Below are positions 1 to 9,287 of a DNA stretch of 64,000 nucleotides, piece after piece. The translations under genes and the position numbers were made by a program. The stretch covers positions 806,001 to 870,000 of the forward strand of contig BRON01000013.1 in the NCBI GenBank assembly GCA_024345305.1, given 5' to 3'. This DNA comes from Mrakia gelida. Taxonomy: Eukaryota > Basidiomycota > Tremellomycetes > Cystofilobasidiales > Mrakiaceae. Under the pieces are notes generated by a model, which did no database searches, was not told the DNA's origin, and worked only from the letters and a program-made list of their open reading frames with translations. Positions within the stretch are counted from its first letter, which is position 1. Each line of letters begins with the position of its first letter.

Positions 1-638
1 CCTAACGAGCAACCTCACACACTCCTCCTTCTCCTCCCTAGCTGCTGAGCCCATGATAGCGAGAGAAACGAGGTTCTCGCCGTCCTCTCCTACGATGTCG
101 AGAGGTAGGAGATGGCCCTGCGAAGCGAGCGAAGGAAACCCAAAAGCAAACGAGGGGAGGAGGAGGAACGTCAGCTTCGAGCTCGTCTCCCCTCCCTCCT
201 TCGTTTCTCCTTCCCTCCCTTGAGCCAGAACGGAATTTTCCTCGAAGAGAATGGAAAGACGACTGACCACATCCCCCGTCAAGCTCAACAACCACCTGAT
301 AAGGCCAACGTCTGCGGCTTGAGCTCCCGTGATGAGAGCGTGTCGAAGGAGAGGGAGAAGGTCGTGAGGTGCGAGATCGAGGTGAGGGAGGAGCGTATCA
401 GGTGAGGGGAGGAGGGGCAGGGGAGGACTGCATGCACGAGAGGAGAGACGAGGGTGAGCTTGAGAGAGACATAAGCAGAGAAACGAACGAGGGCAGGGCG
501 AAGGAGGGTAGACGAGCAAAGAAGAGAGGAGGTGAAAGGGAGGAGGAGAGGGAGGACGTACGTGTTGAGAGAGTAGACGGACGAGGACGTGGAAGCTTGG
601 GAGGCGTTCGAGAAGGCAGAGAGGAGAGCGGACGACAT
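1..638 (-). CDS. Ankyrin-like repeat protein, N-terminal part (runs off left edge)
   Basis: The start codon is at 638 and three exons can be joined in frame before the window ends. Exon 1 is Ser/Ala-rich (MSSALLSAFSNASQA...) and stops at a GTACGT donor. Exon 2 carries an alternating helix pattern (LLPLLRHALITGAQAADVGL, then IRWLLSLTGDV) and stops at GTCAGT in phase 0. Exon 3 resumes after a CTGAC branch and GCAG with GHLLPLDIVGEDGENLVSLA, then REEKEECVRLLVR at the edge. The paired short helices, and the ECVRLLV pattern where ankyrin repeats have an (E)xVxLLL helix, suggest ankyrin repeats. No single repeat is complete enough to be sure. The C-terminus lies outside the window and the function is unknown. 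Confidence 0.6.
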
Positions 639-1173
639 CGTCCTTGAGTCTGTATATCGGCGAGCGAAGGAGGGGAGGAGGAGAGCTGTCCGACGAGGTC
701 GAAGGTGAGCGGTCGAGCTGAGTCGTTCGAGGGGGGGAGGAGTGTTGATCTGAACCGGGCTGGTCTTCTTTTACTTCAACCGATGACCTTCTAGAGATCG
801 AGGCCTGACGAGTGGGACGCTATGCTTCCTCCAGGGATACGAGAAGAGGGAAGGGAAGACGATGGTTTGAGGCAAAGGAGAGCGAAGGAGGGAAGGCGTG
901 AGCTTTGTTCACGGACCCCGCGAGAGGCGAGACGCAGTCGATTCGTGTCTTGCTTTCTTTTCGTCGCAAGAAGAGTTCGGAAGGTTGGGAAAGGGGAGAG
1001 GGATTACATAACGAGATGTATAGCAAGAGATGGTGGGGAGAGACACTGAAAGGGGAGAACGAGATGACCCTGAATAAAAGCGGTAAGAAAAAAACGAACG
1101 AAACTCGAAACGACCTCGAAGGCACGACGCGTCGTCCTCCTCCCTTCGACGACAACAGACGGCCACGACCTCT
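639..1173. other. Intergenic, upstream of the ankyrin-like gene
   Basis: Purine-rich DNA between two minus-strand genes; presumably the promoter of the gene starting at 638 and the 3' end of the gene ending at 1174. One GACGCGTC palindrome lies at 1126. No convincing coding or RNA gene seen. Confidence 0.5.
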
Positions 1174-3428
1174 CTACGCAAACCCAACCTTCGCCTCCCC
1201 TCCACCCCTCTTGATGACCAACCCTCTCTTCCCAACTCCCCAGTAAACAACCTTCGTTACACCTCCCTCCTCGACCTCGACTCCTCCCGTCGTTCCGCTT
1301 TTCTTCAACCCAGCCTTCACTCGATCGACCACTCCTCGCTTGACCTGTCCCATCGTGAGCGTGTAGCTCGTTTCCTTGGACGAGAGCAGGAGGAGGAAGA
1401 GGTGGGCGAGGAGGACACCCTGCGTGGTTGGAGGGTGCTGAGGAGTCGAGGTTGAGGCGAGGGAGAGGGACGAGGAGGAGGGTGGAGGTGGAGGTGGGAG
1501 GAGAGAAAGGGTTTGCAGGAGGGTGCTGGGGTCGAGAAGATATCGGAGGATCAGTTAGTTAAGGTCCAGACAGAAGGGGCGAGGAAGCGGAAAGAGAAGG
1601 AGAGTTGGGGACGAACAGAGTCTCGGTGGGCGAGAGGAAAGCTTCGAGAGGTGCTCCAGGAGATTGACGAAGGATCTCGGGGAAGGTATGCCAGAGGTTC
1701 TCCTGAGAAAGGAAAGGGGTTCGGAGGTCAGTATGAGAGAACGAGAGATGGCAGAGCGTTTCTCGAGGAGATGCGAAGAAAGGGAACGAAGGACGAACCA
1801 GGATCGAAACCACCTCCTTCGTGAGCTCAACCTCCCCAGTTGGCTTCGGCACTATCTTCGGAGGAAGCATCAAAGGCGCCGGAGCAGGCGCAGGTACCGG
1901 TGCTGGGATGACTACGGGAGGAGCGAGCATCACCGTCGCGGCCTCCTCTTCGCCAGCCAACTCCTCCTCCTCGACGTCTTCCTCTTCCTCATCTTCGGGA
2001 AGAACGTCTTCCTCTTCTTCCTCGTCCAGCTGAGGCTGATCGTACTCGCGACTCGGTGTTCTAGACCGCGACGAGTTGAGGAACCGGGTGATCGTTGGGG
2101 TTTGGATGAGAGGGTTGATCGCAGCGGGAGGTGGTGTTGGAGGAGGAGTGGCGACGCGAGGAGGTGGTGATGGAGCTCGAGCGGGAGCCTAAAAGAGAGG
2201 AAGTGGTAGGACATAAAAGAGCAGGGCGAGTCAGTTCCGAAGAGCTCGAGGGCGAATGGAGGGAAGTGTCGAAGAAAGAGCGAAGACGTACGGCGGCTTC
2301 GGCAGCAGCCTTCTCCCTAGCGAGCTTGGCCTTCTTAGCAGCAGCAACCTTCCTCTCGAGATCCTTAGACTCAGCCTCGGCTTTACGCGTTCGCTCTTGG
2401 ATGGAGGGACCAGGAGCTGCTGAGGGAGGAGGAGGCGGAGGAGCTGGATCGTCTCCCCAACCGTCGTCGAAGGGTGTAGCCGAGGAAGTTTGCTGCGAGG
2501 CATCGAACTGGAAGATTGGAGAGAGGTCACAAGAGTAGCGAGAGGTGTCAGCTCGGAAGGAGCGTCGGCGAAGACGAAAAGATCATCGGAGAGAGGCGAA
2601 GGAGGGGACGAACCGTTTCGACAGCTTCTTCCAAAGCCATGATTGAATCCTTCAGACCCTCGTACTTCTCGAAGAGAGAGACAATAAGCTTTCTCTTCCG
2701 AGGCATAGGTCGGCTGTAGAGCGAAGCGGCAATGAATGATCAGCTTCGGGTCCTGGACTCGCGAGCTCGACCTTTCCTTCCCTCCCCGCTTCCTCCGTGT
2801 CAAGCTTCACCCCAGAAAGAGACGCAGACTCACTAGCCATCCACCAGCTTCAATGCAGCTCCCAGGAGTATCTCGGGATCGGTGACGACACCTCTGGATG
2901 TTGTTGAAGGTCGAAGGGGAGTGGATGGTTTCGGAGGGTTGAGCTCAAAGAGAGCTTGATGGGAGGAGGAAGGAGGGGCGTGGGTCTGTTGAGGGGTCGA
3001 CTTGGGGCTGTTTGGAGGAAAGGATGATAGAGATGGACAGTTAGCTGAGGCAGAAATATCGAAGCGGGGTGGATGGTGGGAAACTCAAGGGGAGAGGGAG
3101 GAAGGAAGGAGCGAGCTGAACGAACCCAACATAACGGAAGATCTCTCGCTCTCCTGGCTCAGCCTCTCGGATGATGGAGCTGAAAGGAGATGAAAAGGAC
3201 ATCGTGAAGGGTCCAGAGGGGGAGGCAAATTTGCTCTGCAAGAGGGATGAAGAGGGGAACGGATGAGCTCGATCGAAGGAAGGGAGGGAGAAGGAGGAAG
3301 GAAGGAGGACGAACGGAGACCTCCTTCACTCGTATCAGTGAGAGCTCCAGCCGGTCGACGTTGTCCATGAAGGACATGCTGAGGTGGAAAGTGAAGCTGA
3401 GGTGGTCGAAAAGGCGGTTCTGGACTGG
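1174..3428 (-). CDS. Unrecognised Ala/Pro-rich protein with basic C-terminal domain
   Basis: At least seven exons join in phase on the minus strand. They encode, in order: a short helical segment (NRLFDHLSFTFHLSMSF, near 3420-3360); a Ser/Pro linker; a helical block (LLGAALKLVDGYRPMPRKRK, then SLFEKYEGLKDSIMALEEAV); the linker FDDGWGDDPAPPPPPPSAAP; a charged coiled stretch (ERTRKAEAESKDLERKVAAA); a Pro-rich part; an acidic run of about 20 residues; a second helical block (TKEVVSILENLWHTFPEILR); and a last exon ending in a compact basic segment with TLTMGQVKRGVVDRVKAGLK and VVYWGVGKRGLVIKRG. That last segment looks like a winged-helix or small DNA-binding fold. The stop is TAG at 1176-1174. 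The first exon is uncertain: two frames are open near 3380 and the start codon was not settled. I do not recognise the family. A nuclear or chromatin-related role is only a guess. Confidence 0.55.
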
Positions 3429-4245
3429 ATGGGGAAGACGGAGGGAAGGAAGAGGACGTTGTTGAGAGGGTGGTGAGCTCGACCCAAAACAGACGCGTCG
3501 TCTTTGTTTTCGTCGTCTTGTTTTTATTTTGCCAGATTTGGATTTTGTACAGCGCCCTGCTCAAAGAACACACGCACGAACTTCGTTGCTTGGTCCGAAA
3601 AAAAAAAAGGTCAGAAAGTCGCCCGGGGGGAGGGAGGAGGAGCAGAGTCGACGAAGCTCACGTTGAGCTCGCAACGACCACCTTTGTCCTTCGTTCCACT
3701 CTGCTCCTTCGCCATCAGCTCCACAGCGATACTTCGCTGTGTGCTTAAGTCCGCCCCGGCTGCCCCGCCAGCTTGAAAATTAGCAATGATTCCTCTGGGT
3801 CGTCGGTTTCAAGCACTCGACCTTCAGAACCCTTCCCTTCTCCGAGGCTCTCTCCTCCTTCGCCCTCCACTTCACCCTCGTCTCTCGATCTGGACCACTT
3901 CGATCACATAACGGAGACATACTCCTCCCATCTTTTCGCAGACTCCCCCCTCTTCACTGCTGCAAAGAGCCATCTTCTTGTGACGGAAGAGTAACGAGAA
4001 CAAACTCCTTCGCTCCTCCCAGCTCTACCTCCTTCCGTCCAAGCTTACCTCATTTCTATTTCCACCCTCCCTTCAGCGTGACCATTGGACTGAAGCGATG
4101 CTCTGGCCTTCCCCTTTTTCTTTTAACTGATCGGCAGTGCGGCTTTCAAGGAGCTGTCGAAGCACCGCGCGAGAGCTCACCGACGAGTTCGCTCTTTGAC
4201 CTCTCTTCCCTCCCAGCTTCCACCATCACCTCCAGATCTTTTGAC
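3429..4245. promoter_or_regulatory. Divergent intergenic region between the 1174-3428 gene and the S41-like gene
   Basis: About 800 nt between a minus-strand and a plus-strand gene, so it should hold both promoters and perhaps the unresolved first exon of the left gene. It contains a GACGCGTC at 3492 and CT-rich stretches just before the plus-strand start at 4246. No gene is supported. Confidence 0.4.
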
Positions 4246-5696
4246 ATGCTACTCTCTTCCACCCTCGCTTTGGCCATCGGGGTAGCTTCCATCGTTACAG
4301 GAACAGTCAAGGCCGCTGCGTCTTCCTCCGTCGGGGTCGATCCTTGCTCCCTCGCTGCTCAGGCCCAGGATGCCTCGGATTTTGGATGTGAGCCAAAATC
4401 TCTTTGGTTCGATAGACTAGACGAAAAGAAGATCTGACCAAAACTTTCATCTACAGTCATCACTCCTGCTGTAGCCCTGGCTTGCCTCAAGTGAGTACAG
4501 TAGCGTCGTTCGCTCAGGTCGTCGCCGATCAAACACTAACGAAACCTTTTGCCTCGCCTTCCCTGCTCAGAGCCGTCCCTTTCTTGCCTGGTATGGGAAT
4601 CTTAGATGTCGTCTCGAGGGTGCGTTCACGATCTTTCTCGCCGCTTCGCTCGTCAAAGCTCGATGGACTGACTTGGTTCGCGTTTCTGGACCATCGCCGG
4701 TCTCTCGATCTTCGAATACAACCAGCTCGACTCGCCTCCACCGCTCGCACAGAAGCTCAACGTGAGCGAGGAGGTCCTCAGGATCAACTCGACAAAGTAC
4801 GAGACGGAGTTTGACTTCCACTTCGATCTTTATTCGACGCGTGCGTTCTTTCTGGTGCCCTGCTCTCTCCGCCGCTCCCCTTCTCTCATCCGAATCAAAG
4901 CTGACCCGCCCCGTCTTCGCGTGTTTTGGAAACAGTGAACTCGCTCAACGATGGTCACGAGTACTGGCGTATGTCCCAGTCGTTTCAGCAGCACTGGCGT
5001 CGAGCTTCGCTCATCCTCAACTTTCGAGTTCAACTTTCTCCTGCTTCACGTCCAGCGTCCAGACCTTGATGGCCATTCCCCTCGCTGGACTCGCTCGATC
5101 GGATTCGGATCCCTCGGTTGGAATCTTCGTTGCTCCCGATGCAGGGTTCGTCACTGATCCAAACGTCGAGGCTCTTTACGCGAGAGAAGGCATCAACGTC
5201 AGTCTTTCCTCATTATCTCGTCAACGATATGCTTTCTGATACTGAAACACACGCCACACTGCTGCAGCTCACCAGCCTCGCTGGCCTGGAGGTCCTCCAG
5301 ATCAACGGAGACGATCCTTGGACGTAGTGAGTTCGACGCGTCGTCGAGATCGGTCCTTTCGATCTTCTCAGCAGCTGATCCTGCTTGAATTTCCAGCATC
5401 GACCACATCGCCAACACGGAGGTCTCAGTCTACCCAGACCTCAACGTTCGTCGCAACTACGCTCTCGCTTCGTACTATTCCTCCGGAGCCGAGTTTGGCC
5501 TTAAGTGGTGCGTTTGAGTCTCTTCGCCGGATCTTCGCCTCTATTGTACCAGCTGACGTTTGTTCTTCTTACCAGGACAAGAGGTTTGGGAGTGGTCTCC
5601 AAAGCTAGATTCCCAACTTGCAGCAACATCTCGCTCACCGTCGCCCTCGAGGCCGAAACGACCCAAACCTTCGTTGTTTGTCGCGTCGCCTATTCG
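4246..5696 (+). pseudogene. Secreted S41-family-like peptidase gene, 3' half lost
   Basis: The start at 4246 gives a signal peptide (MLLSSTLALAIGVASIVTGT) followed by DPCSLAAQAQDASDFG. Joined exons continue with ITPAVALACLKAVPF, FDFHFDLYSTLNSLNDGH, CFTSSVQTLMAIPLAGLAR, VGIFVAPDAGFVTDP, LAGLEVLQINGDDPWTYIDH and IANTEVSVYPDLNVRRNYAL. These are the N-terminal landmarks of fungal secreted proteins with a tail-specific-protease (peptidase S41) domain: the LNDGH motif, the PIPLxGLxR stretch, the EVLxINGxDPW strand and the DHIANT block. Such proteins are usually 600-800 residues, with the catalytic serine in the C-terminal half. Here the reading frame runs into DNA homologous to an inverted amino-acid permease at 5697 and stops at 5882, giving about 400 residues and no catalytic domain. 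It is therefore most likely a truncated pseudogene, although splice sites in the remaining part look intact and it may still be transcribed. Confidence 0.75.
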
Positions 5697-6380
5697 GAGC
5701 GACGCGAGACGTACATTCGAGTCATGAACTCGGCGGCGAGGAGTCGGTTGGAAGAGAGGATGACGTCTTTGGGGACGGCGGCGAAGAAGGCGATGTTGAC
5801 GAGCATGTCTGAAAGAGGAGAAGAAAGGAGAGCGAGAGAGAGAAGAGGTGAGGGAGAGTCAGGACGCGTCTTCGATTCGTAAGAAGCGAGAGCGAGCCAG
5901 ACGACACTCACAGATCACCGAGACGAGGAGCATGGCGATGGAAGCAGCTCGCTTGACGGTCTTGATGGGAGATTTGATCTCAGACATGGAGTAGAACCGG
6001 AAAGGACGAGTCAGACGAAGGAGGGAGGTTGTCAGCCAACGCGTCTTCGCACTTTCACTTGCGCGCCAAATCGAGATGGAGTCGAGACAAGAGCGATAGG
6101 TCACTTACCGCGTTAGAAAATCCGATGAAGCTGCGGACAGGCAAAGAGGGTGTCAGAAACATGCAAGCACCGTGCATTAATTGAATTTAAGGGCACAGAC
6201 AAACCTCCAGATGACGTTGTAGAGAGCCTGAACGAAGGAGTTGGCGTCCGACTTGGTTCCAGCGAACGCGTTGGTGAAGTTGGAAGGGTTGGGGACACCA
6301 GCCTTGACTCGACCACCGAGAGCGGCGAATCCATGCCAGCACAGATGATGAAAGCAAGCACACTATTCTCGAACGGCACC
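5697..6380 (-). pseudogene. Inverted fragment of an amino-acid permease gene
   Basis: Read on the minus strand this is a close copy of about 50025-50641 of the intact permease. It includes NFTNAFAGTKSDANSFVQAL, FYSMSEIKSPIKTVKRAA, MLVNIAFFAAVPKDVILSSN and LLAAEFMTRM, with the intervening introns also recognisable. The match breaks inside an intron (after GTACGTCTCGCGTCGCTC) at 5697 and fades near 6380, so neither end of the gene is present. A 5-nt insertion in the ICAGFAAL segment shifts the frame (6330-6340). The copy has an extra intron between NVIW and FIGF that the intact gene lacks. No start and no promoter are visible; it is a dead fragment. It sits exactly where the S41-like gene loses its own sequence. 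Confidence 0.88.
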
Positions 6381-6509
6381 GAAAGGAAAGCTCCCGCTTC
6401 GCTTTAAGATACGACAACATGACATCTAAGCAATTCAGCCAAGAGATATAACTCAAGGTTCGTCTATAAGGGTACCTAGAGAACAGGGAGTCGACGCGAC
6501 GGGCGCGTC

Positions 6510-8266
6510 TCACAACCTCACCTTCACCTCCCCAAGCCCTTCCACCTCCGCTTCCTCATCCTTCCCCTTCCTCGATCCCTCAACCCCTGCCTTCACACCC
6601 TCCTCCTCATTACCAACCAAGATCTTCTCCTTCGCAAACTCGGACGCGGTGAAGTGAGTCCCGTCGAGGACGTTGACGAGATCCGAGGCAGGATCTGGGT
6701 GATCTGCGGGTAGGATCCGAACGAATTGGAGGATGTCCTGTGAAGATCGATCCCAAATCAACGAGTTAGTTTGGCGTGATTTGGCCAGAAGATCGAAGAG
6801 AGAGAAGTAAGGGAAAGACGTACTCGTTGAGCTCCGAACAAAACAAAGACGACAATTCCGGCTGTCGCTTGGTAGAAGGCTCTGTGCAAACCAACGACGA
6901 GAACACAGGTCGTTCAGTCTCGAGGATAATTCAGGTCATCAACGAGTACGAGGGAAATCAGGACTCACGGAGCTGCCGAGTTCGTGACGAGGGAGACAAT
7001 GGCGAAGACAATCCCACCGCTCGCGTAGACTCCGAAAGCGAGCGTTCGAATGGTGAAGCCGACGTCGAGGACAGACTTGGTGATGAGTCGAGGGTCTGGA
7101 GAGACTTCGGATTGATGTCTTCCGACTCTCAGGCGAGAGGGATGGCGAAGGTAGGCGATGATTGTCCAGACTGAGGAAGGTCGAGAGCGAGGAGGGCGAG
7201 GGCGACGCGGAAAGTCAGCGAGAGGTCGGCGAGAAAGGAATTCGAGAGATGGTTGAACATACACTCGAAGACGGCGACGATGAGAAGGAAGACGGCTGCA
7301 ATGACTCGAGAGGGGTAGGTTCTGAGAGTGGAAGAAGCACAAGGACGATACGAAGTTCGACGCGTCAATTCTCGTCGTCCTCCCTCGAACGTCGAAGTCA
7401 AACTCACACGCGCACATCCAAGTTGTACGCTCCCAACTCCGTCACAGCTAGGTTCTCTGGACGTAGAGCCGTGGCCTGAGATCGTGAAAGCGAAGGTGCG
7501 AGGAGGAGAGGATCAGCTCTGTGAACCGAAGAGTCGAACGTTATTTCTCTCTCGAGGCGACTCACGATGGACGATCCGATGAGCATGGCGATACAGAACG
7601 TCCAAGGAACGACGACGAGACCTACATCCATGATCCTCTCCCATCGGATGGTTATCGAGAGCTTGAGCACGACGGTGGACCAGATCTGGACGTGAAGGGA
7701 AAGAAGGGGAAGAGAGGTTAGCGCGACGCCGGAAGAGGAAACTCGAGTTGAGCTGGAGCTCGAGCTTTTGGGACTCGCCTTGATGATGATAGCTGCGAAG
7801 GAGCCCGTGGTTGCGAGGATCCTGTTGATCCAGATCCATAAACAAGAAGGAGGCGAACGCGTGTCAGCGGGTTCTGCGGAAGTTGAGGAGAGAAGGGGGA
7901 GGAAGAGGAGGGGAGGGATGAGCGAACTGACCCTGAGAGAGCGAAGACCGTCGAGCAGGCTGCTACAGCGACGGAGGGGTGCTCCTCTTGACCGAGGATG
8001 ACACAGTGGAGTGCGCTGTCGAGAATGAGAGCGATGATGAGCTGTTGGTTGAGAAAAAGGGGAGGGAAGGGGTCAGTCAAGGTCAGACGAGGAGGAGAGG
8101 AGGAGAGAGTCGAGCTCACGGAAATGAGAGTTGGATGCCTTGTTCGTCGCTGCAAGGCGAAGACGAGGAGGAGTGCTGAGAGGAGAGTAGCCGAGAGGAT
8201 TTGGAGAGTGTAGTAGGCAGGTATCAGATCGTGGTGGCCATGGAGCCGTTGCTTAACTTCAACCAT
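6510..8266 (-). CDS. Seven-transmembrane, GPCR-like membrane protein
   Basis: Nine exons on the minus strand join to about 330 residues. Hydrophobic segments in order are YYTLQILSATLLSALLLVFA; LIIALILDSALHCVILG; a paired stretch with SVAVAACSTVFALSG and ILATTGSFAAIIIK; MDVGLVVVPWTFCIAMLIGS; RVIAAVFLLIVAVFECMFN; LAFGVYASGGIVFAIVSLVT; and FYQATAGIVVFVLFGAQ. The last helix running into FGAQRDILQF matches the usual end of helix seven in fungal GPCR-like proteins (FGTQRDxL). The tail is short and charged, with a Lys/Glu-rich end. The start MVEVKQRLHGHHD at 8266 puts the first helix close to the N-terminus with no signal peptide. One intron (7686-7778) has a GC-AG boundary. A ligand cannot be named; an unusual transporter-like membrane protein is the alternative. 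Confidence 0.7.
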
Positions 8267-9287
8267 TGGACGAGAGAGGGAGGGAGGAGTCGACGCGAGG
8301 AGATGAAGTGTCGTTCGTTCGTTCGGTTCGACCTGAGAGTTGTCGAATCTACTGGACGGAAGAGCAGAAAGCGAGGTGGACGTTAGTGAGCAGACGACGT
8401 CTCTCCCCTCGTGAGACAATGAAAAGAGGAAGAATGAGAAAATCGACAGACAGACAGACCAACGGAATGAGCGAGACCTCCCCCCCCCCCCCACCTCTCC
8501 TCGCTCCGACGGAAACCTTCTTTCGTTGGTTCTGAGTGCTTCTGGGTTGGAGGACTCCAGATAAAGACCTCCAATACCGTTTAAGGGGTAAAGAGGCCTG
8601 GGGACTGTATTAAGCGTTAAAACACGTGTGAAGGTCAGGATCAGGGGGCTGATCAAAGGGAGAAGGAAAAGGTTCGGATCATTTCGAGGAGGTGAGACGA
8701 GACGAGAAGGGGGTGGGTGGAAATTTGAGAGGTGATACAGACAGGGATGAAAGTTCCCGAGGCCGATTTTCCGGGCTCGGAGAGAGGAGTGCGAAGCGTT
8801 GGGGACGGGCGGAAACAGGGTCGAGGGATGGAGAATTTTGAGGGAGGGTTGGAACGCGTTCGATTCAGATGTTCGTCGTTCATCCCACCTCCTCTTCTCG
8901 CTCTAGAAGATCTAAAAGAGGGTGGGAGACGACAGCATCCATAATATCTGTCGAAGAGGTGGTGAGTGACGAGCAAAGAAGGTGAAGTCAGCCAGGGGTC
9001 CTTCGATCCGAGCTCCTCTCTTCGACCTTCCCTCCTCTGGGCGCGTTTGTTCTCGAGATCCCACGTTCCCCTCTCCTCCTCTTCTCACTCGAGAGTATTC
9101 GGGCGATCGTGTGCGTGAACATTCATGATATCTGTCAGACGAACGAAGAAAGGCGAAAGTCAGCCTTCGTTTCCTTCTTCGACTCGAGCTCGTCTCCTCG
9201 TCTTCTCCCCTTCCTCGATCCACCAGAAGACCGAGAAACACGACTCACCGAAAACAAACCCCTACCCACCGTCCCACTCCCATGCGT
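8267..9287. other. Intergenic region upstream of the GPCR-like gene
   Basis: About 1 kb between two minus-strand genes. It holds a run of 13 C at 8480-8492 and a stretch of CT/GA-rich DNA. Nothing codes convincingly. It probably contains the promoter of the 8266 gene and the 3' untranslated part of the gene ending at 9288. Confidence 0.45.

Noticed and set aside
8653..8976. Minus-strand open frame upstream of the GPCR-like gene.
   Set aside because: Composition is non-coding and no exon joins it to the GPCR-like gene; taken as intergenic.
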